DNA of 64,000 nucleotides from Pimelobacter simplex (GCA_016803235.1 JADCLI010000016.1:1-64000), one strand, 5' to 3'. Positions 31,748-40,892 are shown, numbered from the stretch's first letter. Translations and numbers: made by a program. The notes: generated by a model from the letters alone, not told the origin.

Positions 31748-33489
31748 TGACCCGGCTCCGTGCCCTCGTGCTGCTGGCGCTCGCCGTGGCGGTGCTGTCC
31801 GGGTGCACCTCCCTCCCGACATCCGGCCCGGTCGTCCAGAGCCGCGGCACCGACCGCGACGACACCCGCCGGGCCAGCGACATCGACGCCCGCCCGCCGG
31901 TCGACGGCGCCTCGCGCACCGAGGTCGTCGCCGGCTTCCTCGACGCGATGACCGCGTGGCCGGTGCAGACCAGCGTCGCCAAGCAGTACCTCACCGACGA
32001 GGCCGCGGCCGCCTGGAACCCCGAGCAGGAGACGGTCATCTACAGCGACTCGCTGCCCGTGCGCGAGAGCGCAGGCACGGTGTCGGTCCAGCTGACCGCC
32101 GCCGACCGGCTCGACGCCGTCGGGGCCTGGCGGGGTGCGATGGCCAGCGACGAGCTCACCCTCGATCTCCGCGTCACCGTGCAGGACGGGGAGTACCGGA
32201 TCACCGACCCACCCGACGCCCTCGTCGTACCCGCCTCGTGGTTCCGGCAGCGCTACCACCAGGTGTCCCTCTACTACTTCGACCCGATCGCGAAGATCCT
32301 CGTCCCCGAGCCGGTGTTCGTCCCGGAGGGCGACCAGCTCGCCACCAGCCTCGTGTCCGGGCTGCTGGCCGGGCCGCCGCCGCTGGCCGAGGGCGTCGTC
32401 CGCTCGTTCCTGCCGGCCGGGCTGACCGTCGGGCTGTCCGTGCCGGTCGACGACGCCGGAGTCGCCGACATCTCGCTCGTGGGGGAGGCCCAGTCGGTCA
32501 CCTCGGAGCAGGCGGAGCTGATGCTCGCCCAGCTGGCCTGGACGCTGCGCCAGGACCCGACGGTGACCGCCCTGCGGGTCAGCGTCGACGGCACCGCCCT
32601 GCCGCTGCCCGGCGGCGTCGCGCAGTACTCCGTCGACGCGGCGGCGGCCTACGGACCGGCCGGCCCCGGCGGCGGGAAGACGCTGTACGGCATCAGCCAG
32701 GGTCGGCTGGTCTCCGGCGGCAGGGACACCGACCTCGACCCGGTGACCGGCGTCCTCGGCGACGAGGGAGCGGGCCTGGTGGCGGTCGCGGTCAGCCCTG
32801 ACAACGAGCAGGCGGCCGGGGTCGACGCCGGCGGCCGCCGGGTGCGGCTGGCCCACGTCCAGCAGTCGACCTCCGAGCCCGCGGCCCAGGTGCTGCTCGA
32901 CGGAGGCACCTACGCCCGTCCGACCTGGGACCACGCCGGCCGGCTGTGGGTGCTCGAGCGCCGGGCCACCGGCGCCGTCGTGTGGCTCTACGACGGCACG
33001 CAGGTGCGCACCGTCCGGGTCCCGGGCGTCACCGGCACCCGCGCCCGCAGCCTCGTCGTCAGCCGCGACGGCACCCGCCTGGTCGCCGTCGTCCGGGTCC
33101 CCGGGCAGGGCGACCAGGTCGTCGGGGCCCGGGTCTTCCTCAACAGCCGCGGCGAGGTGGCCCGTGCCGGCCGGCCGTTCGTCGTCCGCGCCGCGGAGGG
33201 CAGCGCGATCATCGACCTCGCCTGGGACAGCCCGGTCCGGGTCGCCCTGCTCACGGCGACGGTCCGCGGCAACCTCTACGAGGCCGACGTGGTCGCCGTC
33301 GACGGTGCGACGGTCGCCGTCGACGTGCTGTCGACGATCGTCACGGGCGAGGTGGTCGGTCTCGCCGCGTCGCCCGTCGAGGACGCCCCGATGTACGCGG
33401 TCTACGCCGACCGGTTCGTCGACCTGATCCGCCAGGAGGACCACGACGCCGGCGAGGGCGGACTGTCCCAGCTCGACTACGCCGGCTGA
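31747..33489 (+). CDS. lpqB: Lipoprotein LpqB
   Basis: A 580-aa lipoprotein with lipobox LSGC (Cys20). A GerMN domain sits at about residues 180-300, followed by a beta-propeller-like LpqB region (LVAVAVSPDNEQAAGVD, RSLVVSRDGTRLVAVVRV). LpqB binds the outer part of MtrB and modulates the kinase (known from mycobacteria). Third gene of the operon, one-base overlap with mtrB. Confidence 0.95.
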   Translation: MTRLRALVLLALAVAVLSGCTSLPTSGPVVQSRGTDRDDTRRASDIDARPPVDGASRTEVVAGFLDAMTAWPVQTSVAKQYLTDEAAAAWNPEQETVIYSDSLPVRESAGTVSVQLTAADRLDAVGAWRGAMASDELTLDLRVTVQDGEYRITDPPDALVVPASWFRQRYHQVSLYYFDPIAKILVPEPVFVPEGDQLATSLVSGLLAGPPPLAEGVVRSFLPAGLTVGLSVPVDDAGVADISLVGEAQSVTSEQAELMLAQLAWTLRQDPTVTALRVSVDGTALPLPGGVAQYSVDAAAAYGPAGPGGGKTLYGISQGRLVSGGRDTDLDPVTGVLGDEGAGLVAVAVSPDNEQAAGVDAGGRRVRLAHVQQSTSEPAAQVLLDGGTYARPTWDHAGRLWVLERRATGAVVWLYDGTQVRTVRVPGVTGTRARSLVVSRDGTRLVAVVRVPGQGDQVVGARVFLNSRGEVARAGRPFVVRAAEGSAIIDLAWDSPVRVALLTATVRGNLYEADVVAVDGATVAVDVLSTIVTGEVVGLAASPVEDAPMYAVYADRFVDLIRQEDHDAGEGGLSQLDYAG

Positions 33490-33552
33490 GCCTTCTCCAC
33501 AGCCCGGCGCGCGCCCGTTGCCCGGGTCGCGACGACCTGCTGGGCTGGGCCG

Positions 33553-34266
33553 ATGGCCACGGCGCAGCTGCTCGTCGACGGGTTCGTCGACCTGGTGCTC
33601 GGCTCCCGCTGCGTCGGCTGCGACCGGCCCGGCCGTGCGCTGTGCCCCACGTGCCGCACGGCCTGCGTGGACCGGGCGGCCGACGCGACCCCGCACTGGC
33701 CGACGCCCTGCCCACCGGGGCTGGTGCCGCCGTACGCCGTGGGGGAGTACGCCGACGTGCTGCGCGCCCTCGTCCTGGCCCACAAGGAGCGCCGGGTGCT
33801 CGCCCTCGCCCGGCCCCTCGGCGAGCTGCTGGCCGGCGCCGTCACCGCGGCCGCGCCGCCCGGGCCGCTGGTCCTGGTGCCCGTGCCGTCCCGCGCCACC
33901 ACCGTGCGCCAGCGCGGCCACGACCCCACCCTGACCATGACCCGGGTGGCCGCCGGCCTGCTCGGCCCCCCTGCGCGGGCCGCCCGGCTGCTCCGGCTGC
34001 GCCCGGGCGTCGTCGACCAGGCCGGGCTCGACGCCGCCGGTCGGGCCGCGAACCTCGCCGGGTCGATGACGGTTCCCGCGGACGTCGTACGACACCTCGC
34101 CCGGCGCTGTCCCCGCGCCCACGTCGTGGTCTGCGACGACGTGCTCACCACCGGCGCCACCCTGCGCGAGGCACAGCGCGCCCTGGAGGCTGCGGGGGTG
34201 GCCGTGCACGCTGCCGCGGTGGTCGCGGCGACCCGGCGCCGGCACCGCGCCACACGAACCGTCTGA
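33553..34266 (+). CDS. ComF-family phosphoribosyltransferase-like protein
   Basis: A 237-aa protein with an N-terminal zinc finger (Cys20, 23, 31, 34 in CVGC and CPTC) and a type I phosphoribosyltransferase fold; the PRPP loop VVVCDDVLTTGAT is near residues 191-203. Homologues include ComFC of naturally competent bacteria and mycobacterial Rv3242c, which has the same neighbours. No other competence genes are visible here, so a role in DNA uptake is not implied. Start ATG 33553, 63 bp after lpqB. Confidence 0.88.
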   Translation: MATAQLLVDGFVDLVLGSRCVGCDRPGRALCPTCRTACVDRAADATPHWPTPCPPGLVPPYAVGEYADVLRALVLAHKERRVLALARPLGELLAGAVTAAAPPGPLVLVPVPSRATTVRQRGHDPTLTMTRVAAGLLGPPARAARLLRLRPGVVDQAGLDAAGRAANLAGSMTVPADVVRHLARRCPRAHVVVCDDVLTTGATLREAQRALEAAGVAVHAAAVVAATRRRHRATRTV

Positions 34267-34304
34267 ACTTCGGGTGAAGCCTTTCGTCGTCACCACCGAC
34301 GGAC

Positions 34305-34310
34305 TAACGT
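34305..34310 (+). promoter_or_regulatory. -10 hexamer for the structured RNA upstream of hpf
   Basis: TAACGT ends seven bases before position 34318, where the 5' strand of the RNA's closing stem begins, so the predicted transcript starts exactly with the structure. Confidence 0.55.
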
Positions 34311-34317
34311 CTGGTCA

Positions 34318-34583
34318 TGGAGTCCGCCCGGGTCCGTGGTTGCGTCGCCCAGGCCGGGCGCGAGCCCAGCCAGGTGCGGCAAGCCGATGCCAGTCGCAGG
34401 CGAAACGGTCCACGTAAGCCGGCCCCCGGGCCGGTGATCACGGTGCGGCTTAGTCGTCAGTCCTGCCTCGGACCGGACGTCAGACACGTCCGGCCCCGGG
34501 AGAGGGTCGGTAGTGGCAACAAGCTGCGGAAGCCCCAGCAGGCGGGTGTGGGGACGAAGACCAGGTCGGCCGGGCGGACTCCA
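34318..34583 (+). ncRNA. Structured RNA upstream of hpf (candidate raiA RNA)
   Basis: The ends 34318-34331 and 34570-34583 are exact reverse complements, a 14-bp closing stem around about 240 nt. Inside are a perfect 8-bp hairpin (34473-34480 with 34486-34493, 5-nt loop), a GC-rich hairpin at 34419-34434 and a purine-rich, probably conserved loop region with GGTAGTGGCAACAAGC (34508-34523). A -10 hexamer sits at the right distance. The raiA RNA motif is known from Firmicutes and Actinobacteria upstream of raiA/hpf genes; identity with it is inferred from position, size and structure. It is not a coding region. Confidence 0.7.
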
Positions 34584-34590
34584 CTCTCTG

Positions 34591-34607
34591 GCGCTCGCTT
34601 CGCTCGC
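34591..34607. repeat. Copy of the GCGCTCGCTTCGCTCGC repeat
   Basis: This 17-nt sequence, itself nearly palindromic, also forms the core of both outer arms of the element at 13445-13640. Here it lies in the spacer between the structured RNA and hpf. Confidence 0.7.
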
Positions 34608-34661
34608 TGCGGCGAGCTCCCCTTGAGTTCGTGCTGGTCGAGAATGCGCCAGCACTCCGGC

Positions 34662-34681
34662 TTCCTGCCTGGGCGGCAGGA
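34662..34681 (+). other. Small hairpin before the hpf ribosome-binding site
   Basis: TCCTGCC and GGCAGGA flank a TGGGC-type loop (34662-34681). It lies 25 bp upstream of the GGAGG (34707-34711) that serves hpf. It may be a terminator or attenuator for the upstream RNA, but no T-run follows. Confidence 0.4.
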
Positions 34682-34717
34682 GAACCCATCACGCCGAAAT
34701 CCCCTTGGAGGTAACTG

Positions 34718-35344
34718 ATGGATGTTGTGGTCACCGGACGGCACTGCGAGATCTCGGACAGGTTCCGGGAGCATGCCGCGGAGAAGCTGACGAAGCTGGA
34801 GAAGCACGATCACCGGATCATCCGGGTCCATGTGGAGGTGGACTGCGAACCCAACCCCCGTCAGCACGACCAGGCGGTGCACGTCGAGCTCACGGCCTTC
34901 TCCAAGGGGCCGGTGATCCGGGCCGAGGCCGCCGCCGACGACAAGATGGGTGCGCTCGACCTCGCCCTCGACAAGATGGCCGCGCAGATGCGCAAGGCCG
35001 CTGACCGCCGGCGGGTGCACCGCGGCCGTCGGACCCCGGTCTCGGTCGGCAAGGCCCTCTCCGACGTAGCGCCCACGGTGGTCGAGGAGGCCGAGGAGGA
35101 GGTCGCGATCGAGCGGCAGGTCGGCCCGATCACGGTGACCGGCGACGGGCCGCTGGTGGTGCGCGAGAAGACCCACCCGGCGAGCCCGATGACGCTCGAC
35201 CAGGCGCTCTACGAGATGGAGCTGGTGGGCCACGACTTCTATCTGTACGTCGACAAGGAGAGCGAGCGGCCGGCCGTCGTCTACCGCCGCCGCGGCTACG
35301 ACTACGGCGTCATCTCGCTCGACGTCGGGGGCGACCAGGACTGA
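34718..35344 (+). CDS. hpf: Long-form ribosome hibernation promoting factor
   Basis: A 208-aa long-form HPF (also called RaiA/YfiA family). The N-terminal domain (about 1-100, VVTGRHCEISDRFREHAAEKLTKLEKHD) binds the 30S decoding region; the C-terminal domain (PMTLDQALYEMELVGHDFYLYVDKE) dimerises to form 100S particles. ATG 34718 has a good GGAGG seven bases upstream. It follows the structured RNA, whose processing or read-through may affect its expression. Position equals mycobacterial Rv3241c. Confidence 0.96.
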   Translation: MDVVVTGRHCEISDRFREHAAEKLTKLEKHDHRIIRVHVEVDCEPNPRQHDQAVHVELTAFSKGPVIRAEAAADDKMGALDLALDKMAAQMRKAADRRRVHRGRRTPVSVGKALSDVAPTVVEEAEEEVAIERQVGPITVTGDGPLVVREKTHPASPMTLDQALYEMELVGHDFYLYVDKESERPAVVYRRRGYDYGVISLDVGGDQD

Positions 35345-35419
35345 CGTCAGAGCGACCGTGCAGCCCTCGAAACCGGACAGGACCGGCGACCACTCGGGAG
35401 GTCGTGTCATGATGCCGCC

Positions 35420-36124
35420 GTGGCGGAAGGTACTTCGCCGGCAGCCGCAGCACCGGGACAGCCCGTGAGCGAGCCGGTACGTGTGGTGGTGGTCGACGAC
35501 CAGGAGCTGTTCCGGCGTGGGCTGACCATGCTCCTGGGCATCGAGGACGGCATCGACGTCGTCGGCGAGGCCAGCAATGGCATCGACGGCGTGAGCCTGG
35601 TGGTCAGCAGCGTGCCCGACGTGGTGCTGCTGGACGTCCGGATGCCCAAGCAGTCCGGGATCGAGGCGTGCGTCGCGATCAAGGAGGCGGTCCCGATGAC
35701 GAAGATCATCATGCTGACCGTCTCCGACGACGAGGCCGACCTCTACGAGGCGGTCAAGAGCGGTGCCTCGGGCTACCTCCTCAAGGACTCGTCCATCGAG
35801 GAGGTGGCCCAGGGCATCCGCGTGGTCGCCGACGGCCAGTCCCTGATCAGCCCGTCGATGGCGGCCAAGCTCATCGACGAGTTCAAGACGATGTCGAAGC
35901 CCGACCGCACCGCCGGCCCGGCCCTCAAGCTCACCGAGCGTGAGCTCGAGGTGCTCCGGTTCGTCGCGCGCGGCCTGAGCAATCGCGACGTCGCCGCGCA
36001 GCTCGCGATCAGCGAGAACACGGTCAAGAACCACGTCCGCAACATCCTCGAGAAGCTCCAGCTGCACTCGCGGATGGAGGCGGTCATGTACGCCGTGCGC
36101 GCCAAGCTGGTCGAGCTGGAGTAG
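35420..36124 (+). CDS. LuxR/NarL-family response regulator
   Basis: A 234-aa regulator: receiver domain with VVVVDDQELFRRGL, phospho-acceptor Asp in VLLDVRMP and Lys in LLKDSS, then a LuxR helix-turn-helix (LTERELEVLRFVARGLSNRDVAAQLAISENTVKNH). No sensor kinase is adjacent, so its partner is elsewhere. GTG 35420 is preceded by CATGAT six bases upstream; GTG 35465 is an alternative that would drop an Ala/Pro-rich 15-residue start. Single gene between hpf and ycaQ. Confidence 0.92.
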   Translation: MAEGTSPAAAAPGQPVSEPVRVVVVDDQELFRRGLTMLLGIEDGIDVVGEASNGIDGVSLVVSSVPDVVLLDVRMPKQSGIEACVAIKEAVPMTKIIMLTVSDDEADLYEAVKSGASGYLLKDSSIEEVAQGIRVVADGQSLISPSMAAKLIDEFKTMSKPDRTAGPALKLTERELEVLRFVARGLSNRDVAAQLAISENTVKNHVRNILEKLQLHSRMEAVMYAVRAKLVELE

Positions 36125-36174
36125 CCCCCGGGCAGCCGCCGGGCCGTTGTCGGGCCGTTGTCGGCGGCTGCTCC

Positions 36175-36180
36175 TAGGGT
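36175..36180 (+). promoter_or_regulatory. -10 hexamer for a leaderless start
   Basis: TAGGGT is six bases before GTG 36187 of the YcaQ-type gene. Confidence 0.55.
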
Positions 36181-36186
36181 GGGCCC

Positions 36187-37407
36187 GTGCCCACCACGCA
36201 GTCGCTGTCGCTCGCGCAGGCCCGCCGGATCGCCCTGGCCGCGCAGGGCTTCCTCGACCCGGCCCACGCGGCCCCCACGCTGCGGACCTTCGACCGCACC
36301 CTGGCCCGCACCGGCGTGCTGCAGGTCGACAGCGTCAACGTGCTGCAGCGCGCCCACTTCATGCCGCTGTACTCCCGGATGGGGCCCTACGACGTCGAGC
36401 TGCTGCAGCGCGCCGCGAGCGGGCGCAACCGCCGGGTGGTGGAGTACTGGGCGCACGTCCAGGCGTTCATGCCGGTCGAGCTGTGGCCGGCGATGCGGCA
36501 CCGGATGGACGACTACCGCGCCCGGCGTGGGAAGTGGTTCGCCGTCGACGAGGGCGACCAGCTCGAGTCCGCGCTGGTCGCCGAGATCGCCGAGCGCGGC
36601 GCCAGCACCGCCCGCGAGCTCGACGACGGCCTGCCGCGCGCGAAGGACCACTGGGGCTGGAACTGGTCGCGCGCCCGCCGGATGCTCGACCACCTCTACA
36701 TGACCGGGGAGCTGGCCATCGCGGGCCGCAACAGCCAGTTCGAGATCCGCTACGACCTGCCGGAGAGGGTGCTGCCCGCGGCTGTCCTGGACGCGCCGGC
36801 GATGACCGTGGCCGAGGCCCACGTCGAGCTGGTACGACGCGCCGCCCGGTCCCACGGCGTCGCCTCGGCCCACTGCCTGGCCGACTACTACCGGATCCGG
36901 GTCGGGGAGGCGCGGGTCGCGATCGAGGAGCTCGTGGCCGCCGGCGAGCTGGAGCCGGTCGCGGTGCAGGGGTGGAAGCGCCCGGCGTACCTCCACCGTG
37001 ACGCTCGGCTCCCGCGCCGCGTCGGCGCCCGCTCGCTGCTCAGCCCGTTCGACCCGGTCGTGTGGGAGCGCGACCGGGCCGAGGCGCTGTTCGACTTCTT
37101 CTACCGGATCGAGATCTACGTGCCGGCCGAGCAGCGGGTGCACGGCTACTACGTGCTGCCCTTCCTGCTCGGCGACCGGATCGTCGGGCGGGTCGACCTC
37201 AAGGCCGACCGGGCCACCGGGCGGCTGCTCGTGCAGTCGGCGTGGTCCGAGCCGCACGCTCCCGCCGAGACCGCCGGCGAGCTGGCCGCCGAGCTGGAGC
37301 GGCTGGCGGGGTGGCTCGGGCTGTCCGAGGTCGTGGTCGCCCCGAAGGGCGACCTCGCCCCGGCCCTCCTCGCCGAGCTCCGGATCAACGCACCCGCAGC
37401 CTCCTGA
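36187..37407 (+). CDS. YcaQ-family winged-helix DNA glycosylase
   Basis: A 406-aa protein of the HTH_42/YcaQ (AlkX) family. The signature QxD catalytic motif is visible in LQVDSVNVLQRAHFMPLYSRMG (key residues Gln, Asp near 49-51), with later winged-helix segments and the C-terminal LLSPFDPVVWERDRAEALFDFFYRIEIYVP. E. coli YcaQ unhooks interstrand DNA crosslinks and Streptomyces AlkX-like AlkZ protects against azinomycin; substrate here unknown. The last 23 bp overlap the convergent aldehyde dehydrogenase gene. Confidence 0.93.
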   Translation: MPTTQSLSLAQARRIALAAQGFLDPAHAAPTLRTFDRTLARTGVLQVDSVNVLQRAHFMPLYSRMGPYDVELLQRAASGRNRRVVEYWAHVQAFMPVELWPAMRHRMDDYRARRGKWFAVDEGDQLESALVAEIAERGASTARELDDGLPRAKDHWGWNWSRARRMLDHLYMTGELAIAGRNSQFEIRYDLPERVLPAAVLDAPAMTVAEAHVELVRRAARSHGVASAHCLADYYRIRVGEARVAIEELVAAGELEPVAVQGWKRPAYLHRDARLPRRVGARSLLSPFDPVVWERDRAEALFDFFYRIEIYVPAEQRVHGYYVLPFLLGDRIVGRVDLKADRATGRLLVQSAWSEPHAPAETAGELAAELERLAGWLGLSEVVVAPKGDLAPALLAELRINAPAAS

Positions 37408-38995
37408 GCAGCGTGAGCTGCGCGTTGCCGAGCCCCACGAACCTGTCCAGAGCCATGCCGGCGGGTGGGCCGAGGGGGACCAGGCGCTGGGTGGCGACGG
37501 TCTGCGACTCGGTGTACTTCCGCATCCCCTCCGCGCCGTGGCGCCGGCCCAGTCCGCTGTCGCCCATGCCGCCCATCCCGGCCTCGATCGATCCGGCCGC
37601 CGCGGCGGCACCGTCGTTGACGTTGACCGATCCTGCCCGGATCCGCTGGGCCAGGGTCTCGGCGCGCGCCGTGTCGCGCGACCAGATGCTGGCGGAGAGG
37701 CCGTAGCGGCCCTCGTTGGCCTTCTCGACGGCGTCGAGGTCGGTGGCCACGCGGTAGAGCGAGACCACCGGCCCGAAGGTCTCCTCCAGGCAGACCGGCA
37801 TGTCCGCGGTGACGCCCTCCAGCACGGTCGGCTCGTGGACGAGCGGGCCGAGGTCCGGCCGGGCCCTGCCGCCGGTCAGCACCGTGGCGCCGGCCGCGAC
37901 CGCGGACGCGACGTGCGAGGTGACCGCCTCGAGCTGGGCGGGGGAGGCGAGGGAGCCGACGTCGACGGTGTAGTTGAAGGTCTGGCCGAGGGTGAGCGCC
38001 TCGGTGGCGGCGACCAACGCGGCCCGGAAGGCGTCGTACACGTCCTCGTGCACGATCACCCGCTCGATGTGGATGCACATCTGGCCGGTGTTCGCGAACG
38101 CCGCCGCCACGCAGCCGGCTGCCGCCTTGTCGACGTCGGCGTCGGACAGCACGACCAGCGGGTTCTTGCCGCCGAGCTCCAACGAGGCCGCGATCAGCAT
38201 CTCGCCGGCCCGGCGCCCGACATGGCGCCCGGTCGCGGTCGAGCCCGTGAAGCAGATGTGGTCGACGCCGGCCCCCGGGGCGTCCGGGGACCCGATGAGG
38301 GCGTCGCCCACGACCGAGCCGGGACCTACGACGACGTGCCAGATGTCGCGGGGCAGGCCGGCCTCGGCGAGCAGTGCCCGGGTCCACAGCAGCGTCAGCG
38401 GCGTCTGCGAGTCGGCCTTGCTCACCACCCCGTTGCCGGCGAGCAGGGCCGGGATGACGTCGCCGACCGCGAGGTAGAGCGGGTAGTTCCAGGGCGAGAT
38501 CATCCCGACCACGCCCTTGGGGACCCGCACCTCGCGGACCTTGGTCAGGCCGGGCATCGCACCGCGCACCTTGTGGTCGGCGAGGTAGCGGCGGCCGTGG
38601 CGGGCGTAGTGCCGGGCGATGGTGGCGACCTGCAGGATCTCCTGCCAGGCGCTGAACCGGGCCTTGCCCATCTCCCACTGGATCAGGTCGATCACCTCGT
38701 CCTGCCGCTCCACGAGCAGGTCGTGGAAGCGCAGCACGATCCCGGCGCGGGTGCTCCACGGCAGCAGCGCCCACCGGTGCTGGGCGTCCCGGGCGGACGC
38801 GATCGCGCCGACGACGTCGGCGGCGCTGGACACGGGTACGGCGGCGGTCGGCCGGCCGTCGTACGGCGCCACCGCGGTGCTGGTCGCGGTCGAGGTCGGG
38901 TCGCGGAACACCCAGCGGTTCCATGCAGCGATCCGCTCGTCGGTGACCCAGCCGGGACGGGCAGCGGTGGCGGCAGCAGCAACGGTGGCGGTCAC
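37385..38995 (-). CDS. Aldehyde dehydrogenase family protein
   Basis: A 536-aa NAD(P)-dependent aldehyde dehydrogenase, resembling succinate-semialdehyde dehydrogenases. Motifs: SPWNYPLYLAVGDVIPALLAGN, FTGSTATGRHVGRRA, the general base in LELGGKNPLVV, the catalytic Cys in NTGQMC and EETFGPVVSLY. The GTG at 38995 overlaps the fadD stop, so it is the last gene of the mce operon, suggesting oxidation of an aldehyde from the imported compound. 3' end overlaps the YcaQ-type gene by 23 bp. Confidence 0.92.
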   Translation of the reverse strand: MTATVAAAATAARPGWVTDERIAAWNRWVFRDPTSTATSTAVAPYDGRPTAAVPVSSAADVVGAIASARDAQHRWALLPWSTRAGIVLRFHDLLVERQDEVIDLIQWEMGKARFSAWQEILQVATIARHYARHGRRYLADHKVRGAMPGLTKVREVRVPKGVVGMISPWNYPLYLAVGDVIPALLAGNGVVSKADSQTPLTLLWTRALLAEAGLPRDIWHVVVGPGSVVGDALIGSPDAPGAGVDHICFTGSTATGRHVGRRAGEMLIAASLELGGKNPLVVLSDADVDKAAAGCVAAAFANTGQMCIHIERVIVHEDVYDAFRAALVAATEALTLGQTFNYTVDVGSLASPAQLEAVTSHVASAVAAGATVLTGGRARPDLGPLVHEPTVLEGVTADMPVCLEETFGPVVSLYRVATDLDAVEKANEGRYGLSASIWSRDTARAETLAQRIRAGSVNVNDGAAAAAGSIEAGMGGMGDSGLGRRHGAEGMRKYTESQTVATQRLVPLGPPAGMALDRFVGLGNAQLTLLRRLRVR

Positions 38996-40863
38996 GAGTA
39001 GAGCCTCTCCAGGACGTCGGCGTACTTGGCGTGCACGACGCGGCGCTTGAGCTTGAGCGTGGGGGTGAGCTCCTCGGACTCGGCGGTCCACTCGACCGGG
39101 AGCAGCTCCCAGGCCTTGACCTGCTCGGGCCGCGAGAGACGGTCGTTGGCGGCGTCGACGGCCTGCTGGGCCACCGCGAGCATGGCGGGGTGCTGGGCGA
39201 GCTCGGCCAGCGAGGTGCCGGCCGGGATGCCGAGCTGGGCGCCGACCAGCGGGGCGATCTCGGCGTCGAGGGTGAGCACCGCGACGACGTACGGCCTGCC
39301 CTCGCCGAAGACCAGGGCGTGGCCGACGATCGGGCTCTCCTTGAGGTAGTTCTCGATGTTGGAGGGCGCGATGTTCTTGCCGGAGGAGGTGATGATCATC
39401 TCCTTCTTCCGGTCGACGACCTTGAGGAACCCGTCCGCGTCGATCTCGCCGATGTCGCCGGTGTGGACCCAGCCGTCGGCGTCGATGAGGGCCGCGGTCG
39501 CCTCGGGCTGCTTGTAGTAGCCCTTCGACGCCACCGGTCCGCGGGCGAGGATCTCGCCGTCCTCGGCCAGCGAGATCTCGATGCCGGGCAGGGCGCGACC
39601 GACGGTGCCGAGACGGAACTGGTCGGGACCGCAGGAGGTGACCGCCGCGCAGGTCTCGGTCATGCCGTAGACGTCGTAGATCCGCATGCCGAGCCCGGCG
39701 AAGAACTTCGCGACCTCCAGCGGCATCGGCGCGGCGGCGGAGGCGGCCCACTCGCAGCGGTCGAGGCCGAGCAGTGCCCGCAGGAAGGCGAGCAGGCCGG
39801 CGTCCGCGGCCTGGAAGCGGGCCTCGAGCTCAGGGGAGACCGTGCTGCCGGACTGCAGCGCCTCGACGTACTCGAGGCCGATCGCCAGTGCGCCCTCGAC
39901 CTGGGCCCTCTTCTCGGGGTCGGTCTCGGCGGCGAGCTTCGCGGAGATACCGGTCCTGATCTTCTCCCAGACCCGCGGGACGCCGAAGAAGCGCGTCGGG
40001 TGGACCTCGCCGAGCGCGCCGAGCAGCAGCGCGGGATCGGCGATCAGGTGGATGTGGGCGCCCATCACCTGCGGGATGTACATGCCCAGGGTGCGCTCGG
40101 CGATGTGGGCGAAGGGCAGGTAGGAGATGAACTCGTTGTGCTGGGTCGGCGCGGCCACGCGCAGCGAGCAGATGCACTCGTAGAGCACCGCATGGTGGGT
40201 CAGCACCACGCCCTTCGGGGGCCCGGTGGTTCCCGACGTGTAGAGGATGGTCAGCGGGTCGTCGGGCGCGATGGCCGCGGTGCGCTCGGCCAGCTCGGTC
40301 GCGTGGTCGGCGCGCCAGGCGGCGCCGGAGGCGAGGAAGGCCTCCCACGAGACGAAGCGGTCGTCGCCCTCGGGGGCGGCGGCGTCGATCACGACGACGG
40401 TGCGGATCGAGGTCGACTCGGCGAGCGCCCGCTCCCAGCGGGCGAGATGGTCGCCGCTCTCCAGCACGACGACGGTGGGCTCGGCGTGCCCGGCGACGTA
40501 CGCGACCTGGTCGGGGGAGAGCGTGTTGTAGACCGACATCGACACGCCGGCGGCGTGCACGACGCCGATGTCGGCGACGACGTGCTCGATCCGGTTGCTC
40601 GCCATCAGCGCCACCCGGTCGCCCGCGGCGACGCCCGCCGCCATCAACGCACCGGCGACGTCCAGCGCCCGCTCGCGCAGCTCGGTCCAGCCCACCGTGC
40701 GCCAGCCGGGCGCGTAGCCGGCGGACAGGTCGATCCCGACCTTGTCCGAGTACGCCGCCCGGTCGCCCTCGGCCGCGACGGTGCGCGCCAGGGCGGCCGG
40801 CAGGGTGAGGCCGGCGATCTCCTGCTCGATCTCGGCACGGATCGTCAGGGTGTCGGTGCTCAT
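38992..40863 (-). CDS. Long-chain acyl-CoA synthetase (FadD-type)
   Basis: A 623-aa AMP-forming ligase that activates a fatty or steroid-like acid to its CoA ester. The P-loop YTSGTTGPPKGVVLTH, YGMTETCA, the hinge VVDRKKEMIITSSGKNIAP and the C-terminal Lys in LTPTLKLKRR are intact; N-terminal domain resembles plant/bacterial long-chain synthetases. It begins 29 bp after mceF and overlaps the dehydrogenase start by GTGA. In the operon it would activate the lipid brought in by the Mce system. Confidence 0.93.
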   Translation of the reverse strand: MSTDTLTIRAEIEQEIAGLTLPAALARTVAAEGDRAAYSDKVGIDLSAGYAPGWRTVGWTELRERALDVAGALMAAGVAAGDRVALMASNRIEHVVADIGVVHAAGVSMSVYNTLSPDQVAYVAGHAEPTVVVLESGDHLARWERALAESTSIRTVVVIDAAAPEGDDRFVSWEAFLASGAAWRADHATELAERTAAIAPDDPLTILYTSGTTGPPKGVVLTHHAVLYECICSLRVAAPTQHNEFISYLPFAHIAERTLGMYIPQVMGAHIHLIADPALLLGALGEVHPTRFFGVPRVWEKIRTGISAKLAAETDPEKRAQVEGALAIGLEYVEALQSGSTVSPELEARFQAADAGLLAFLRALLGLDRCEWAASAAAPMPLEVAKFFAGLGMRIYDVYGMTETCAAVTSCGPDQFRLGTVGRALPGIEISLAEDGEILARGPVASKGYYKQPEATAALIDADGWVHTGDIGEIDADGFLKVVDRKKEMIITSSGKNIAPSNIENYLKESPIVGHALVFGEGRPYVVAVLTLDAEIAPLVGAQLGIPAGTSLAELAQHPAMLAVAQQAVDAANDRLSRPEQVKAWELLPVEWTAESEELTPTLKLKRRVVHAKYADVLERLYS

Positions 40864-40892
40864 CGTGGTTCCTCTCGGTTCGACGGGTGGGA

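Noticed and set aside
33553..34266. Competence locus suggested by the ComF-like gene.
   Set aside because: No comE, dprA or pilus genes are present; the gene keeps its usual actinobacterial place after lpqB.
34290..34655. Small open frames on both strands in the region before hpf.
   Set aside because: They cross the 14-bp closing stem and hairpins of the structured RNA and lack ribosome sites and family similarity.
36187..37407. YcaQ-type glycosylase as part of an antibiotic self-resistance cluster.
   Set aside because: No biosynthetic genes are nearby; neighbours are housekeeping, so a general repair role is more likely.
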